A stretch of 64,000 bases of DNA from contig JALKFA010000001.1 of the NCBI GenBank assembly GCA_024169445.1, positions 744,001-808,000 on the forward strand, given 5' to 3'. Below the pieces are notes generated by a model, which saw nothing but the letters and a program-made list of their open reading frames with translations, ran no database searches and was not told the origin of the DNA. This document shows, piece after piece, positions 54,219 through 63,567 of the stretch (position 1 is the first letter of the stretch; the number at the start of each line of letters is the position of its first letter). Source of the DNA: Buttiauxella agrestis ATCC 33320 (GTDB taxonomy: Bacteria; Pseudomonadota; Gammaproteobacteria; Enterobacterales; Enterobacteriaceae). The position numbers and the translations under genes were made by a program.

Positions 54219-56456
54219 GTGAATTTTAACGGCGTGATGCTACGCATTCGCGGCAAAGTGCAGGGCGTTGGCTTCCGGCCATTCGTCTGGCAACTGGCGC
54301 AACAACTCAGCCTCACCGGCGATGTCTGCAATGACGGCGCGGGTGTGTTAGTGCGCCTGACATCCACCGCCGATGCGTTTATCACCAGGCTTCACGCCCA
54401 TTGCCCGCCACTGGCGCGTATCGATAGCCTTGAACAATCGCCAATGCAGTGGGAAACGCTACCCCAGGATTTCACCATTCGCCACAGTCACAGCAGCGCG
54501 ATGGAGACACAAATCGTCCCCGACGCCGCCACCTGCCCGGATTGCCTGCGCGAACTCAATGATCCAAACAATCGCCGTTATCGCTATCCGTTTATCAATT
54601 GCACCCACTGCGGCCCGCGCTTCACCATTATTAATGCCATGCCGTATGACCGGCCAAACACGGTGATGGCGGCTTTTCCACTTTGCCCAGCGTGTGAAAA
54701 AGAGTACCGCGAACCAATGGACAGGCGCTTTCATGCGCAGCCTGTCGCTTGCCCGGAATGTGGGCCGCAAATCAGCTGGCAATGTGATGAGCAACACCTT
54801 GAGCGCGAAGGCGCTTTGCAGGCAGCCATTGCAGCGTTAAAAGCCGGGAAAATCGTGGCGATAAAAGGGCTGGGCGGCTTTCATCTGGCGGTTGATGCGC
54901 GTAACGATGCAGCGGTTTCACGGCTGCGCGAGCGTAAACAGCGCCCGTCCAAACCGCTGGCGGTGATGCTGCCAGATTCAGACGGCTTACCAGAAAATGT
55001 ACTCGCCCAACTGACAACGCCTGCGGCACCGATTGTGTTAATGGCAAAGTCTGCGCTGCCTGGGCTAAGTGCGTATATCGCCCCTGGCCTTCGCGAAGTC
55101 GGCGTGATGCTACCCGCCAACCCGCTACAACACCTTTTGCTTCAGGGTTTTGGCGGCCCGCTGGTAATGACATCCGGCAATTTAAATGGCAAACCGCCAG
55201 CCATCACCAATCAGCAAGCGCTTGAAGAACTGGCCGATATTGCCGACGGCTGGTTGTTGCACAACCGCGACATCGTGCAGCGAATGGATGATTCCGTGGT
55301 GCGGGCAAACGGTGAGATGCTGCGCCGCGCCAGAGGGTTTGTGCCAGATGCTCTGCCGTTGCCGCCAGGTTTTTCAGGCCTGCCGCCGATTCTGGCGTTA
55401 GGTTCCGACCTGAAAAATACCTTCTGCTTGCTGCGTGGCAACCAGGCGGTGCTCAGCCAGCATCTTGGCGATCTCGCAGAAGAAGGCGTTGAAGAGCAGT
55501 GGCAAAAAGCACGCACACTGATGTGCGAAGCCTATGATTTTACGCCAGAACAGATCGTTATAGACGCCCACCCAGGCTACCACAGCGCCCGCATCGGCCA
55601 GGAAATGGGCATGCCTGTGAGCAAAGTTTTGCATCACCATGCTCATGCAGTGGCATGTATGGCTGAACACAGTTGGCCGCTGGACGGCGGTGATGCGATC
55701 GCGCTAACCCTTGATGGCATTGGCTACGGCGAGAACGACCAGTTGTGGGGCGGCGAGTGCCTGCGGGTGAACTATCGCGATTGCGAACATCTCGGTGGCT
55801 TGCCCGCAGTAGCGCTGCCGGGTGGCGATCTCGCCGCTCGCCAGCCGTGGCGCAACCTGTTCGCCCAATGCCTGGCTTTTGTGCCGGACTGGCAACAATG
55901 CCCTGAAACCGCCGTGGTGCGCGAACAAAACTGGCCGCTGCTGGCAACGGCGATTGCGCGTGGGATTAACAGCCCACGAGCCTCCTCCACGGGCCGCCTG
56001 TTTGATGCAGCTGCGGCGGCGCTGAACTGCGCTCCGCTACAGCAAAGCTACGAAGGGGAAGCCGCCTGTCGCTTTGAAGCGCTGGCGTCACAAAGTGGTG
56101 CGTGTCTGCATCCTGTTACCCTGCCGCTTATCAAAGGCCAACTCGATATGGCGGTGTTCTGGCAGCAATGGCTGAACTGGCACGACTGTGCACCCGCTCG
56201 CGCCTGGGCTTTTCATGATGCGCTGGCAAAAGGGTTGGCTGATTTAGCCCGCAGCCACGCAGACAAGCTGGCGATTAAAACTATCGTATTCAGCGGTGGC
56301 GTGCTGCATAACCAGCTGATGCGTGAAAGATTTTCGTATCACCTCGCGGATTTCAATCTGCTCTTCCCGACACAGTTGCCAGCCGGTGACGGTGCCCTTG
56401 CATTGGGCCAGGCGCTGGTTGCCGCCGCCCGCTTCCACCTTCCTTCACAAGGATAA
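54219..56456 (+). CDS. hypF: Carbamoyltransferase HypF
   Basis: Hydrogenase maturation enzyme of 745 residues (E. coli 750) that makes the carbamoyl group from carbamoyl phosphate and passes it to HypE. Order: acylphosphatase domain ([16 protein letters not shown]), two zinc-finger segments (CPDC ... CTHC and CPAC ... CPEC), a YrdC-like nucleotide domain ([12 protein letters not shown]), and a Kae1-like carbamoyltransferase domain with [13 protein letters not shown]. The start is GTG at 54219 with AAGGAA upstream. It ends 1 nt before the nickel permease gene. Confidence 0.97.
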   Translation: MNFNGVMLRIRGKVQGVGFRPFVWQLAQQLSLTGDVCNDGAGVLVRLTSTADAFITRLHAHCPPLARIDSLEQSPMQWETLPQDFTIRHSHSSAMETQIVPDAATCPDCLRELNDPNNRRYRYPFINCTHCGPRFTIINAMPYDRPNTVMAAFPLCPACEKEYREPMDRRFHAQPVACPECGPQISWQCDEQHLEREGALQAAIAALKAGKIVAIKGLGGFHLAVDARNDAAVSRLRERKQRPSKPLAVMLPDSDGLPENVLAQLTTPAAPIVLMAKSALPGLSAYIAPGLREVGVMLPANPLQHLLLQGFGGPLVMTSGNLNGKPPAITNQQALEELADIADGWLLHNRDIVQRMDDSVVRANGEMLRRARGFVPDALPLPPGFSGLPPILALGSDLKNTFCLLRGNQAVLSQHLGDLAEEGVEEQWQKARTLMCEAYDFTPEQIVIDAHPGYHSARIGQEMGMPVSKVLHHHAHAVACMAEHSWPLDGGDAIALTLDGIGYGENDQLWGGECLRVNYRDCEHLGGLPAVALPGGDLAARQPWRNLFAQCLAFVPDWQQCPETAVVREQNWPLLATAIARGINSPRASSTGRLFDAAAAALNCAPLQQSYEGEAACRFEALASQSGACLHPVTLPLIKGQLDMAVFWQQWLNWHDCAPARAWAFHDALAKGLADLARSHADKLAIKTIVFSGGVLHNQLMRERFSYHLADFNLLFPTQLPAGDGALALGQALVAAARFHLPSQG

Positions 56457-56457
56457 A

Positions 56458-57483
56458 ATGATGTTCTTGCGTATTCTTCGTGACAACCCGCGCGCCGCTG
56501 TTTTGCTGGCTGTTTTAGTTGCCGCAAACCTTGCCGCCTGGGCCTGGGCGCTGGTTTCGTTTCACCACAGCACGGCATTGATGGCCGCAAGTTTACTGGC
56601 CTGGTGCTACGGCCTGCGCCATGCGGTCGACGCCGACCACATCGCAGCAATTGATAACGTGACGCGCAAGATGATGCAGCAAGGGAAACGCCCGTTTGGT
56701 ATTGGTGCCTGGTTCTCGCTCGGTCATTCCAGCATTGTGGTGCTGGCTTCAATCGCGATTGCCGCAACCGCTGCGGCATTTAAGAATGATATGGACTGGT
56801 TCCATGAGGTTGGTGGCGTGATTGGCACGGCCGTATCGGCGTGTTTTTTACTGGCAATGGCACTGGTTAATCTGGTGATCTTACGTGGCGTATGGCGCAA
56901 TTTTCACCAGCTCAAGCGTGGTGAACCGTTGTCTGCCGAGGCGACTGATTTCACTGGTGGCGGCATGATGAGCTGGCTGTTCCGCTCCACATTCAAGCTG
57001 ATCAATAAAAGCTGGCATATGTATTTGGTCGGTTTTTTGTTTGGTTTAGGGTTTGATACGGCAACAGAAATTGGCGTGCTGGGCATTTCTGCCGCCAGCG
57101 CGTCTAGCGGGATGTCGATATGGTCGATTCTGGTGTTTCCGGCGCTGTTTGCCAGCGCGATGGCGCTGATTGATACGCTCGACAATATGATTATGGTTGG
57201 CGCTTACGGCTGGGCGTTTAACAAACCGCAGCGCAAGCTTTATTACAATATGACGATTACCGGCACCTCGGTTGTGGTGGCGCTGTTTATCGGCGGTATG
57301 GAAGCATTAGGGTTGTTGGCGGATAAATTCGACCTGCACAGTGGTGTATGGAAATGGGTTGATGCGTTGAATGAAAACCTCGGCAATGCGGGCTTTATCG
57401 TGGTTGGGCTGTTTATTGGCTGCTGGATTGTGTCGATGCTGAACTACCGCTGGAAGGGGTACGATTCTTTGGTGGTGCGTTAA
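56458..57483 (+). CDS. High-affinity nickel/cobalt permease (NiCoT family)
   Basis: Membrane transporter of 341 residues with about eight helices. The NiCoT signature RHAVDADHIAAIDNVTR, with its metal-selective His and Asp residues, and GLGFDTATEIGVLG are intact. It resembles HoxN/NixA. I start at the ATG at 56458 (a second ATG follows at once) with AAGGA upstream; the longer frame runs inside hypF. Being the last gene of hydN-fdhF-hypF suggests it brings nickel for the hydrogenase under the same formate control. Cobalt transport cannot be excluded. Confidence 0.92.
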   Translation: MMFLRILRDNPRAAVLLAVLVAANLAAWAWALVSFHHSTALMAASLLAWCYGLRHAVDADHIAAIDNVTRKMMQQGKRPFGIGAWFSLGHSSIVVLASIAIAATAAAFKNDMDWFHEVGGVIGTAVSACFLLAMALVNLVILRGVWRNFHQLKRGEPLSAEATDFTGGGMMSWLFRSTFKLINKSWHMYLVGFLFGLGFDTATEIGVLGISAASASSGMSIWSILVFPALFASAMALIDTLDNMIMVGAYGWAFNKPQRKLYYNMTITGTSVVVALFIGGMEALGLLADKFDLHSGVWKWVDALNENLGNAGFIVVGLFIGCWIVSMLNYRWKGYDSLVVR

Positions 57484-57497
57484 TTCGGTTATGGATT

Positions 57498-57565
57498 GTC
57501 GGATGACGCTGCTGTATGACCTACGGTAATCGTTGTAGGGCGGATAAGCGCTAGCGCCATCCGCC
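57498..57565. repeat. BIME between the nickel permease and avtA
   Basis: A degraded REP (GTCGGATGACGCTGCTG) and a good inverted partner (GGCGGATAAGCG...CGCCATCCGCC) in the gap between two convergent genes. Confidence 0.75.
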
Positions 57566-57575
57566 ATTTCACAAA

Positions 57576-58829
57576 TTACTTCGCTTCAGCCCACGCGCGC
57601 TCAATCTCTTCGGCAAGAATCTTCACACCGGCTTCGATTTTCTCAGGCTCCGGCACGTAGTTCATGCGCATGCACTGATGCGTGTGCGGCCACGGTTTAT
57701 CGAGCCCTGGGAAGAAATAATCCCCCGGCACCATCAACACACCGCGTTTTTTCAGGCGCTGATAAAGCAATTCCGTGGAGATCGGCAGGTCTTTAAACCA
57801 CAACCACAGGAAGATCGCCCCTTCTGGTTTGTGAATTAAGCAGCGTTCTGGTGACAAATAGCGACGAATAATCGCGATCGTGTCCTGAACGCGCTGATAA
57901 TAGAACGGTTTGATAACGGTTTCGGACAAGCGCAGCAAATCGTTACGCTTGATCATCTCGCACGCCATTGCCGGGCCAACACCACCCGGCGCCAGACTGA
58001 TAATCCCATTCATGTTACTGATAGCTGAGATGATTTTGTCATTGGCGATAATGATGCCACAACGGCTACCCGGCAAGCCCAGTTTGGACAGGCTCATGCA
58101 CAAGATGATGTTTGGGTTCCACAGCGGGCGGGCTTCACTAAAAATAATCCCCGGGAATGGAACGCCATACGCGTTATCAATAACCAGCGGAATACCGTGT
58201 TGATTGGCCAGCGCATCGAGTTTGATCAGCTCTTCATCGGTAATCACGTTGCCCGTTGGGTTGGTCGGGCGTGAGACGCAAATCATCCCGGTATCAGGGC
58301 CGATATGCAGATGTTCAAAATCTACGTGATATTTAAACTGGCCTTCGGGCAACAGTTCAATATTAGGACGCGTCGAAACAAACAGGTCTTCTTCAAGGCC
58401 GGAATCAGCATAACCGATGTATTCCGGTGCCAATGGGAACAACACCTTTTTGGTACTGCCATCGGCATAACGGCCAGCAAACAAGTTAAACAAGTAGAAA
58501 AACGCGCTCTGACTACCATTTGTCAGTGCAATATTCTGCGGAGTAATATCCCAACCTAATTCTTTGCGCAGCATATCCGCAAGCGCGTCAAGTAACTCAC
58601 TTTTCCCCTGCGGACCATCGTAATTACAGAGAGCGTCGGTCATTTTCCCGTTTGCCAGCATGTCTGCCAGCAGATCCTGGAAGTAGTCATTCATTGCAGG
58701 AATTTGCGCAGGATTACCACCGCCGAGCATGATCGCTCCAGGCGTGCGCAGACCATCGTTCAGATCCTCCATCAGGCGGGTAATGCCTGCATGGCGGGTA
58801 AATTTGTCGCCGAAAAGTGAAAACGTCAT
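57576..58829 (-). CDS. avtA: Valine-pyruvate aminotransferase
   Basis: PLP aminotransferase (transaminase C) of 417 residues, same as E. coli, exchanging amino groups between valine and alanine. The start MTFSLFGDKFTRHAGITRLM, the substrate region CVSRPTNPTGNVITDEEL and the PLP lysine in MSLSKLGLPGSRCG are intact. It is a single-gene unit beside malS, as in E. coli. Confidence 0.97.
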   Translation of the reverse strand: MTFSLFGDKFTRHAGITRLMEDLNDGLRTPGAIMLGGGNPAQIPAMNDYFQDLLADMLANGKMTDALCNYDGPQGKSELLDALADMLRKELGWDITPQNIALTNGSQSAFFYLFNLFAGRYADGSTKKVLFPLAPEYIGYADSGLEEDLFVSTRPNIELLPEGQFKYHVDFEHLHIGPDTGMICVSRPTNPTGNVITDEELIKLDALANQHGIPLVIDNAYGVPFPGIIFSEARPLWNPNIILCMSLSKLGLPGSRCGIIIANDKIISAISNMNGIISLAPGGVGPAMACEMIKRNDLLRLSETVIKPFYYQRVQDTIAIIRRYLSPERCLIHKPEGAIFLWLWFKDLPISTELLYQRLKKRGVLMVPGDYFFPGLDKPWPHTHQCMRMNYVPEPEKIEAGVKILAEEIERAWAEAK

Positions 58830-58970
58830 AACGTAGATCTGTCTTTGACCATCAAAAGAGGCTAACCATAACGCCGTAAAAGACGCGGTGCAAACGCATT
58901 AAGATTAGCGTCTCGTGGTCAATATGCTGCTTTAATTCATATTAAAAGCATTAAGTGCTGATATTTTTCC

Positions 58971-59039
58971 GCCGGATGACGCTGCGCTTATCCGGCCTAC
59001 GGGGAATTTGTAGGGCGGATAAGCGCAGCGTCATCCGCC
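58971..59039. repeat. BIME between malS and avtA
   Basis: GCCGGATGACGCTGCGC...TATCCGGC followed by GGCGGATAAGCGCAGCG...CATCCGCC, two well-kept inverted REP units directly after malS. Confidence 0.8.
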
Positions 59040-59044
59040 ATCAT

Positions 59045-61063
59045 TTACTGGTTGCCCGCCCAAACCACCAGCACTTTGTCATCGCCGGATTCACGCGTAA
59101 AACCGTACCCTTGCCTCATACTCACCGTATTCTGCTTGCCCGCGCCAATGGCCGGATGACGGGCGCGGAACTGGCTGATTTTTTGCCAGTGGGAAAGCGT
59201 TGCCAGATTTTTCCCCCAGTTCATATCTGAACGCGTACCTTGCAGCGGGTCAGAACCTGTTGGGCCAAACGGGCGTTCTGTTTCATCACCATAGAAAATC
59301 TGTACTGCCCCCGGAGCTAAAAGCAGTAACTCTGCAGCACGCTGGCCACCCTCGCGGAACAGGCGGGTATCGTGCGACGAAAGGTAGCTAAGAACATTAA
59401 AATCCTGCAACTTAGTCGCCATTTGCTGCCAGGTGAGATCGATATTCGATAAACAATCCACCGCTTTTGCCGCTTGTTCCTGGTAATCAAAATTTATCAT
59501 CGCGTCAAAGCCGCTGTTGTAGTAATCGCTTTTCATCACACCATGCCCCCAGGATTCTCCGGTCATCCAGAATGGTGCGTCATCCAGCTTCTTCTCTGGG
59601 TTGGCTTTTTCCCATTCAGCCAGTGCGCTAACCGACTGTTCTTTAAGTTGCTGCCAGGCTGCTTTTTCGACATGTTTCGCGGTATCGACCCGGAAACCAT
59701 CAATGCCGTAATCACGCACCCACTGGCTCAGCCAATGAGTCAGATAATCTCGCACCGTATCGCCAGCGATTTCTTTAGCGTGAGTATCAGGTTTATGACG
59801 GTAAAAAATCGGCAAACCCGCCGCATGCGTGGATTCCGTTTTCAAATCCGGCAGGAACGCCAGCGACATAGTTAAGTCATCAAAACCTGGGCTGTCGTAA
59901 TCGCCAATATCGGTACGGATCCAGTTTTTACCCCACCAGTTTTGCCAGGCTGCTTTATCGCCAAAATTGATGTAATCATTAAATGAGTGCCAGATTTGTC
60001 CCGGACCTGGCTTCCAGTTCGTCCAGTGTTGACCGAGGGTTTTCGTCAGCTCATCCCCCTGAAGGTAGAGCGCGCCAAACTGATACTCCTGCATATCGGC
60101 AAGCGTTGCGTAGCCGGTGTGGTTCATCACAATGTCGAACAGGATACGCATCCCGCGCTTATGGGCTTCATCCACTAACGTGCGTAATTCATCCTCGGTG
60201 CCCATATTGCCATCGAGTTTGGTCCAGTCCATTGTGTAGTAGCCGTGGTAGGCGTAGTGCGGGAAATCCCCTTTGGTACCGCCGCCCACCCAGCCGTGGA
60301 TTTGTTCCAGCGGCGAGCTAATCCACAACGCGTTCACGCCCAGTTTCTCCAGGTAATCGAGCTTTTGAGTTAACCCCGCGAGGTCACCGCCGTGGAACGT
60401 GCCGATTTCTTGCATTCCATCTTTGTGGCGGCCATAGCTGTTGTCGTTTTTTGGATTACCATTTTCAAAACGGTCGGTCAGCACAAAGTAAACAGTGGCA
60501 TTGTGCCAGCTAAACGGTGCCGCCTGTTTGGTGCTCGCGGATTCCAGCAGCAACAGGCCATTGCTGTTTGCGGCAGGCATCAGGGTAATCTGGCCTTGTT
60601 TGACCGTTGCCGTCGCACCGCTGTAGAAATCACGCACTTCGCTGCCCTCAGCAAAAGTTTTGCTGACATCAACAGTGAGCGGTTGGCCGTCCCATTTAGG
60701 GCACTGGCGAGTCACATCAACTGGCACAGCTTGCGCTTCGCTATTAATACCCAGGCTAAGCGTGGGAGTACCGCTGCGGGTGTCAATTTGAATCTGGTAT
60801 TCGCCGTCCCGGAATAGCCGCCAGACGGGTGCCTCGCCCTCGCAAGGTTTTAACGAAAGTGCCTGATTCAGTTTAATGGATTCTGCGGGCTGCCAGCAGG
60901 TCTGGTTGAGTTTCAGGCTCAGCGGGAGTGTGCCTTTTGACAGCTTTGCCTCACTGACAAAGACGCCTGCAGTTTGCTCTTTGAACGCAGGGATTCCAGG
61001 GGCTGTCCACGCGGATTGCGCAAGGCCTGGAAACAAAAGAAACAACAGAGGTAATTTTTTCAT
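59045..61063 (-). CDS. malS: Periplasmic alpha-amylase MalS
   Basis: Secreted GH13 alpha-amylase of 672 residues (E. coli 676) that trims maltodextrins in the periplasm. A signal peptide (MKKLPLLFLLFPGLAQSAW) is followed by an extra N-terminal domain of ~170 residues, then the (beta/alpha)8 barrel: DIVMNHTG, GFRVDTAKH with the nucleophile Asp, MTGESWG with the acid Glu, and LSSHDTRL. I start at 61063 for a proper signal peptide. Candidate MalT boxes lie upstream. Confidence 0.96.
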   Translation of the reverse strand: MKKLPLLFLLFPGLAQSAWTAPGIPAFKEQTAGVFVSEAKLSKGTLPLSLKLNQTCWQPAESIKLNQALSLKPCEGEAPVWRLFRDGEYQIQIDTRSGTPTLSLGINSEAQAVPVDVTRQCPKWDGQPLTVDVSKTFAEGSEVRDFYSGATATVKQGQITLMPAANSNGLLLLESASTKQAAPFSWHNATVYFVLTDRFENGNPKNDNSYGRHKDGMQEIGTFHGGDLAGLTQKLDYLEKLGVNALWISSPLEQIHGWVGGGTKGDFPHYAYHGYYTMDWTKLDGNMGTEDELRTLVDEAHKRGMRILFDIVMNHTGYATLADMQEYQFGALYLQGDELTKTLGQHWTNWKPGPGQIWHSFNDYINFGDKAAWQNWWGKNWIRTDIGDYDSPGFDDLTMSLAFLPDLKTESTHAAGLPIFYRHKPDTHAKEIAGDTVRDYLTHWLSQWVRDYGIDGFRVDTAKHVEKAAWQQLKEQSVSALAEWEKANPEKKLDDAPFWMTGESWGHGVMKSDYYNSGFDAMINFDYQEQAAKAVDCLSNIDLTWQQMATKLQDFNVLSYLSSHDTRLFREGGQRAAELLLLAPGAVQIFYGDETERPFGPTGSDPLQGTRSDMNWGKNLATLSHWQKISQFRARHPAIGAGKQNTVSMRQGYGFTRESGDDKVLVVWAGNQ

Positions 61064-61118
61064 AGGGTTAAGCCCGCGATTATCTTTTATCCAGTGTGGC
61101 ACTATTTTTAGTCGCAGA

Positions 61119-61128
61119 GTTCATCCCC
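61119..61128 (-). promoter_or_regulatory. Candidate MalT box 1 for malS
   Basis: On the minus strand GGGGATGAAC matches 8 of 10 positions of the MalT box GGGGAKGAGG, 55 nt before the malS ATG and in the direction of transcription. Confidence 0.5.
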
Positions 61129-61141
61129 AAAATGGATAGCT

Positions 61142-61151
61142 GGGGAGGAGA
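61142..61151 (+). promoter_or_regulatory. Candidate MalT box 2 for malS
   Basis: GGGGAGGAGA matches 9 of 10 positions of GGGGAKGAGG, in the opposite orientation to box 1 and 13 bp away. Paired MalT boxes are usual at mal promoters. Confidence 0.5.
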
Positions 61152-61377
61152 TAATAGGGTGAGTGATGGCGGTATCAATTCAATAAAATATGGGATAACC
61201 ATCGCAAAATATGACACTTTTTGCCGTCATAAGAAGTTCGTACGTGACATCATTTAAGAATCGGATTATTTCTTTTGGTGCTCAAGAGGTCTATTTTTGT
61301 TAGTATCTGCCTTTCCTTTTTTCGAAACCTTCGACAATTAAGGCACTGGCAACGTAACGATCCGACCAGGAGATCTA

Positions 61378-62211
61378 ATGATATCAACCCCAATCCGACG
61401 ATTTGGGGCTGCGATACTTATGTTACTGACCTTCAGTTTTTCAGCTGGGGTATTAGCAAGTAAACATGAGCCAAAATCGCATAAAGCCCCTTTAGTTCAG
61501 ACAAAAAGCACGAATACACAAAGTAAGAAATTGGCAAGTAGTAAGAAAGAGTATTCTCGCAATAGTGAAATTGCATCGCTCCCTGATTTGCGAAAATACC
61601 CTTCCGGAACACCTAGAAAAAAAGCGTTTCTCCGGACGGTCATGCCATATATTAAGAGCCAAAATGCCGCCATCACTGCTGACCGTAACTGGTTGGTTTC
61701 TAAACAGTATGAGCAGCGTTGGTCACCATCAGAGCGTACGCGTCTGAAAGATATTACTAAGCGCTATAAAATTGCGTGGAACGGTAATACTAAGCGCGTG
61801 CCGTGGAACACACTGATGGAAAAAGTCGACATCATTCCTACCAATATGGTAGCAACGATGGCCGCAGCCGAGAGTGGCTGGGGTACGTCTAAACTCGCGC
61901 GTAGCAATAACAACTTGTTTGGCATGAAGTGCAGCAAGCGCCATTGCAACAGCGAACCAGGCAAAGTAAAAGGCTATTTGCATTACGATTCAGTTAAAGA
62001 AGGCGTTAACTCTTACGTAACAAATCTGAATACGCATCCGGCCTATAAGTCTTTCCGTAAATCACGCGCACAATTGCGCAAAGCGGATCAAGAAGTTACA
62101 GCCAGCAATATGATTCATAAGCTGAAAGGGTATTCCACGAAGGGTAGTAGCTATAACAACTATCTATTTGCGATGTACCAAACCAATCAGCGTTTTATGG
62201 CACCGAACTAA
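61378..62211 (+). CDS. bax: Bax family glucosaminidase-like protein
   Basis: Protein of 277 residues (E. coli 274). An N-terminal hydrophobic signal (~residues 10-27, ending in VLAS) is followed by a Lys/Ser-rich linker and a lysozyme-like glucosaminidase (FlgJ-type) domain. The catalytic Glu is probably in MAAAESGWGTSKLARSNNNL, followed by LFGMKC. It is presumably exported and acts on peptidoglycan, but the E. coli protein is not characterised. AGGAG lies before the ATG. It is divergent from malS, as in E. coli. Confidence 0.93.
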   Translation: MISTPIRRFGAAILMLLTFSFSAGVLASKHEPKSHKAPLVQTKSTNTQSKKLASSKKEYSRNSEIASLPDLRKYPSGTPRKKAFLRTVMPYIKSQNAAITADRNWLVSKQYEQRWSPSERTRLKDITKRYKIAWNGNTKRVPWNTLMEKVDIIPTNMVATMAAAESGWGTSKLARSNNNLFGMKCSKRHCNSEPGKVKGYLHYDSVKEGVNSYVTNLNTHPAYKSFRKSRAQLRKADQEVTASNMIHKLKGYSTKGSSYNNYLFAMYQTNQRFMAPN

Positions 62212-62249
62212 ATAATTAAAATAGATTGTTAATAATAAGTAATAAATTC

Positions 62250-62277
62250 ACGCCTTCATATTGAAGGCGTTTTTTTT
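62250..62277 (+). terminator. Terminator after bax
   Basis: ACGCCTTC (62250-62257) pairs with GAAGGCGT (62263-62270) around 5 nt, followed by seven T. A classic Rho-independent terminator; xylR ends 16 nt further on the other strand. Confidence 0.9.
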
Positions 62278-62292
62278 GCCCTAAAGCATTCA

Positions 62293-63471
62293 TCAGACTA
62301 ATATTTCGCTATACCTTTCGCGGTGTTCCTTCGGCGTCGCGTCATATTCTTTCTTAAACACTGAATAGAAATACTGCAGTGAGGGATAACCACACATCTG
62401 CGATATTTCGTTGATCGACAAGGATGTAGAGACCAACAAGCTGCGCGCTTTTTCCAGTTTTTCGGCGTGAATCATTGCATGAATCGTCTCGCCAACTTCC
62501 TCTTTGAAACGCTTCTCCAGGTTTGAACGCGAGATCCCCACCGCATCCAACACCTGTTCCACTTTTATCCCTTTGCAGGCGTGATTACGGATGTAGTGCA
62601 TGGCCTGAATCACGGCAGGGTCGTGCAAAGAACGGTAATCCGTTGAGCGCCGTTCGACCACGCGTACCGGTGGCACCAGAACTCTTTGTAAGGCGAGCGG
62701 TTCGTTGTCCATCAAGCGATGCAGTAATTTGGCCGCCTGATACCCCATTTGCCTTGTCCCTTGTGCGACCGATGAAAGTGCTACGCGTGATAAGTAACGC
62801 GTCAGCTCTTCGTTATCAATGCCAATCACACACAGCTTTTCTGGCACTGGAATATGCAGATGTTCACAGACTTGCAGCAGATGCCGCGCACGAGCATCTG
62901 TCACCGCGATAATCCCAGTCTGTGGAGGCAGCGTTTGCACCCAATCAGCCAAACGATTTTGCGCGTGTTGCCAGTTTTCCGGCGCCGTTTCTATTCCCTG
63001 ATAAACCACACCGCGGTATTTTTCTTTCGCCACCAGTTGGTTAAAGGCATATTCGCGCTCCATTGCCCAGCGTTTACCGCTGGAGTTCGGCAGACCATAG
63101 AATGCAAAACGCTGAACGCCCTTCTCCTTAAGATGCAGAAATGCACTTTCTACTAATGCGTGGTTATCAGTGGCGATGTAATGCACTGGTGGATAATGTT
63201 CGGGTAAATGATATGACCCACCGACACCCACAATTGGAACGTCAGCACCGTCGAGCAAACGCTGGATTTGCGCATCATCGAAATCGGCAATCACCCCATC
63301 GCCCAACCACTCTTTGATGTTATCGATACGAGCGCGGAAATCCTCTTCAATAAAAATGTCCCACTCAGATTGAGACGCCTGCAAATATTCGCCAACCCCT
63401 TCCACCACCTGGCGGTCGTAGGCTTTATTGGCATTGAATAACAACGTAATGCGATGACGTTTCTCAAACAT
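62293..63471 (-). CDS. xylR: Xylose operon regulator XylR
   Basis: AraC-family activator of 392 residues (E. coli 392). Unusually for AraC proteins, the sensor is a LacI/periplasmic-binding-like domain (ITLLFNANKAYDRQVVEGVG to ~residue 275) fused to a C-terminal double HTH (VGISRSNLEKRFKEEVGETI and MCGYPSLQYFYSVFKKEYD). With xylose it switches on xylAB and xylFGH. AGGAATG precedes the ATG. It follows xylH after 96 nt, as in E. coli. Confidence 0.97.
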   Translation of the reverse strand: MFEKRHRITLLFNANKAYDRQVVEGVGEYLQASQSEWDIFIEEDFRARIDNIKEWLGDGVIADFDDAQIQRLLDGADVPIVGVGGSYHLPEHYPPVHYIATDNHALVESAFLHLKEKGVQRFAFYGLPNSSGKRWAMEREYAFNQLVAKEKYRGVVYQGIETAPENWQHAQNRLADWVQTLPPQTGIIAVTDARARHLLQVCEHLHIPVPEKLCVIGIDNEELTRYLSRVALSSVAQGTRQMGYQAAKLLHRLMDNEPLALQRVLVPPVRVVERRSTDYRSLHDPAVIQAMHYIRNHACKGIKVEQVLDAVGISRSNLEKRFKEEVGETIHAMIHAEKLEKARSLLVSTSLSINEISQMCGYPSLQYFYSVFKKEYDATPKEHRERYSEILV

Positions 63472-63567
63472 ACTTTTTCATTCCTGATGACAAAACCGTA
63501 TGTGCAATACCATAACTGTAACAATGCCGGGGAACCTGGCCCCGGCATTGTGATCCTTTGCACACTC

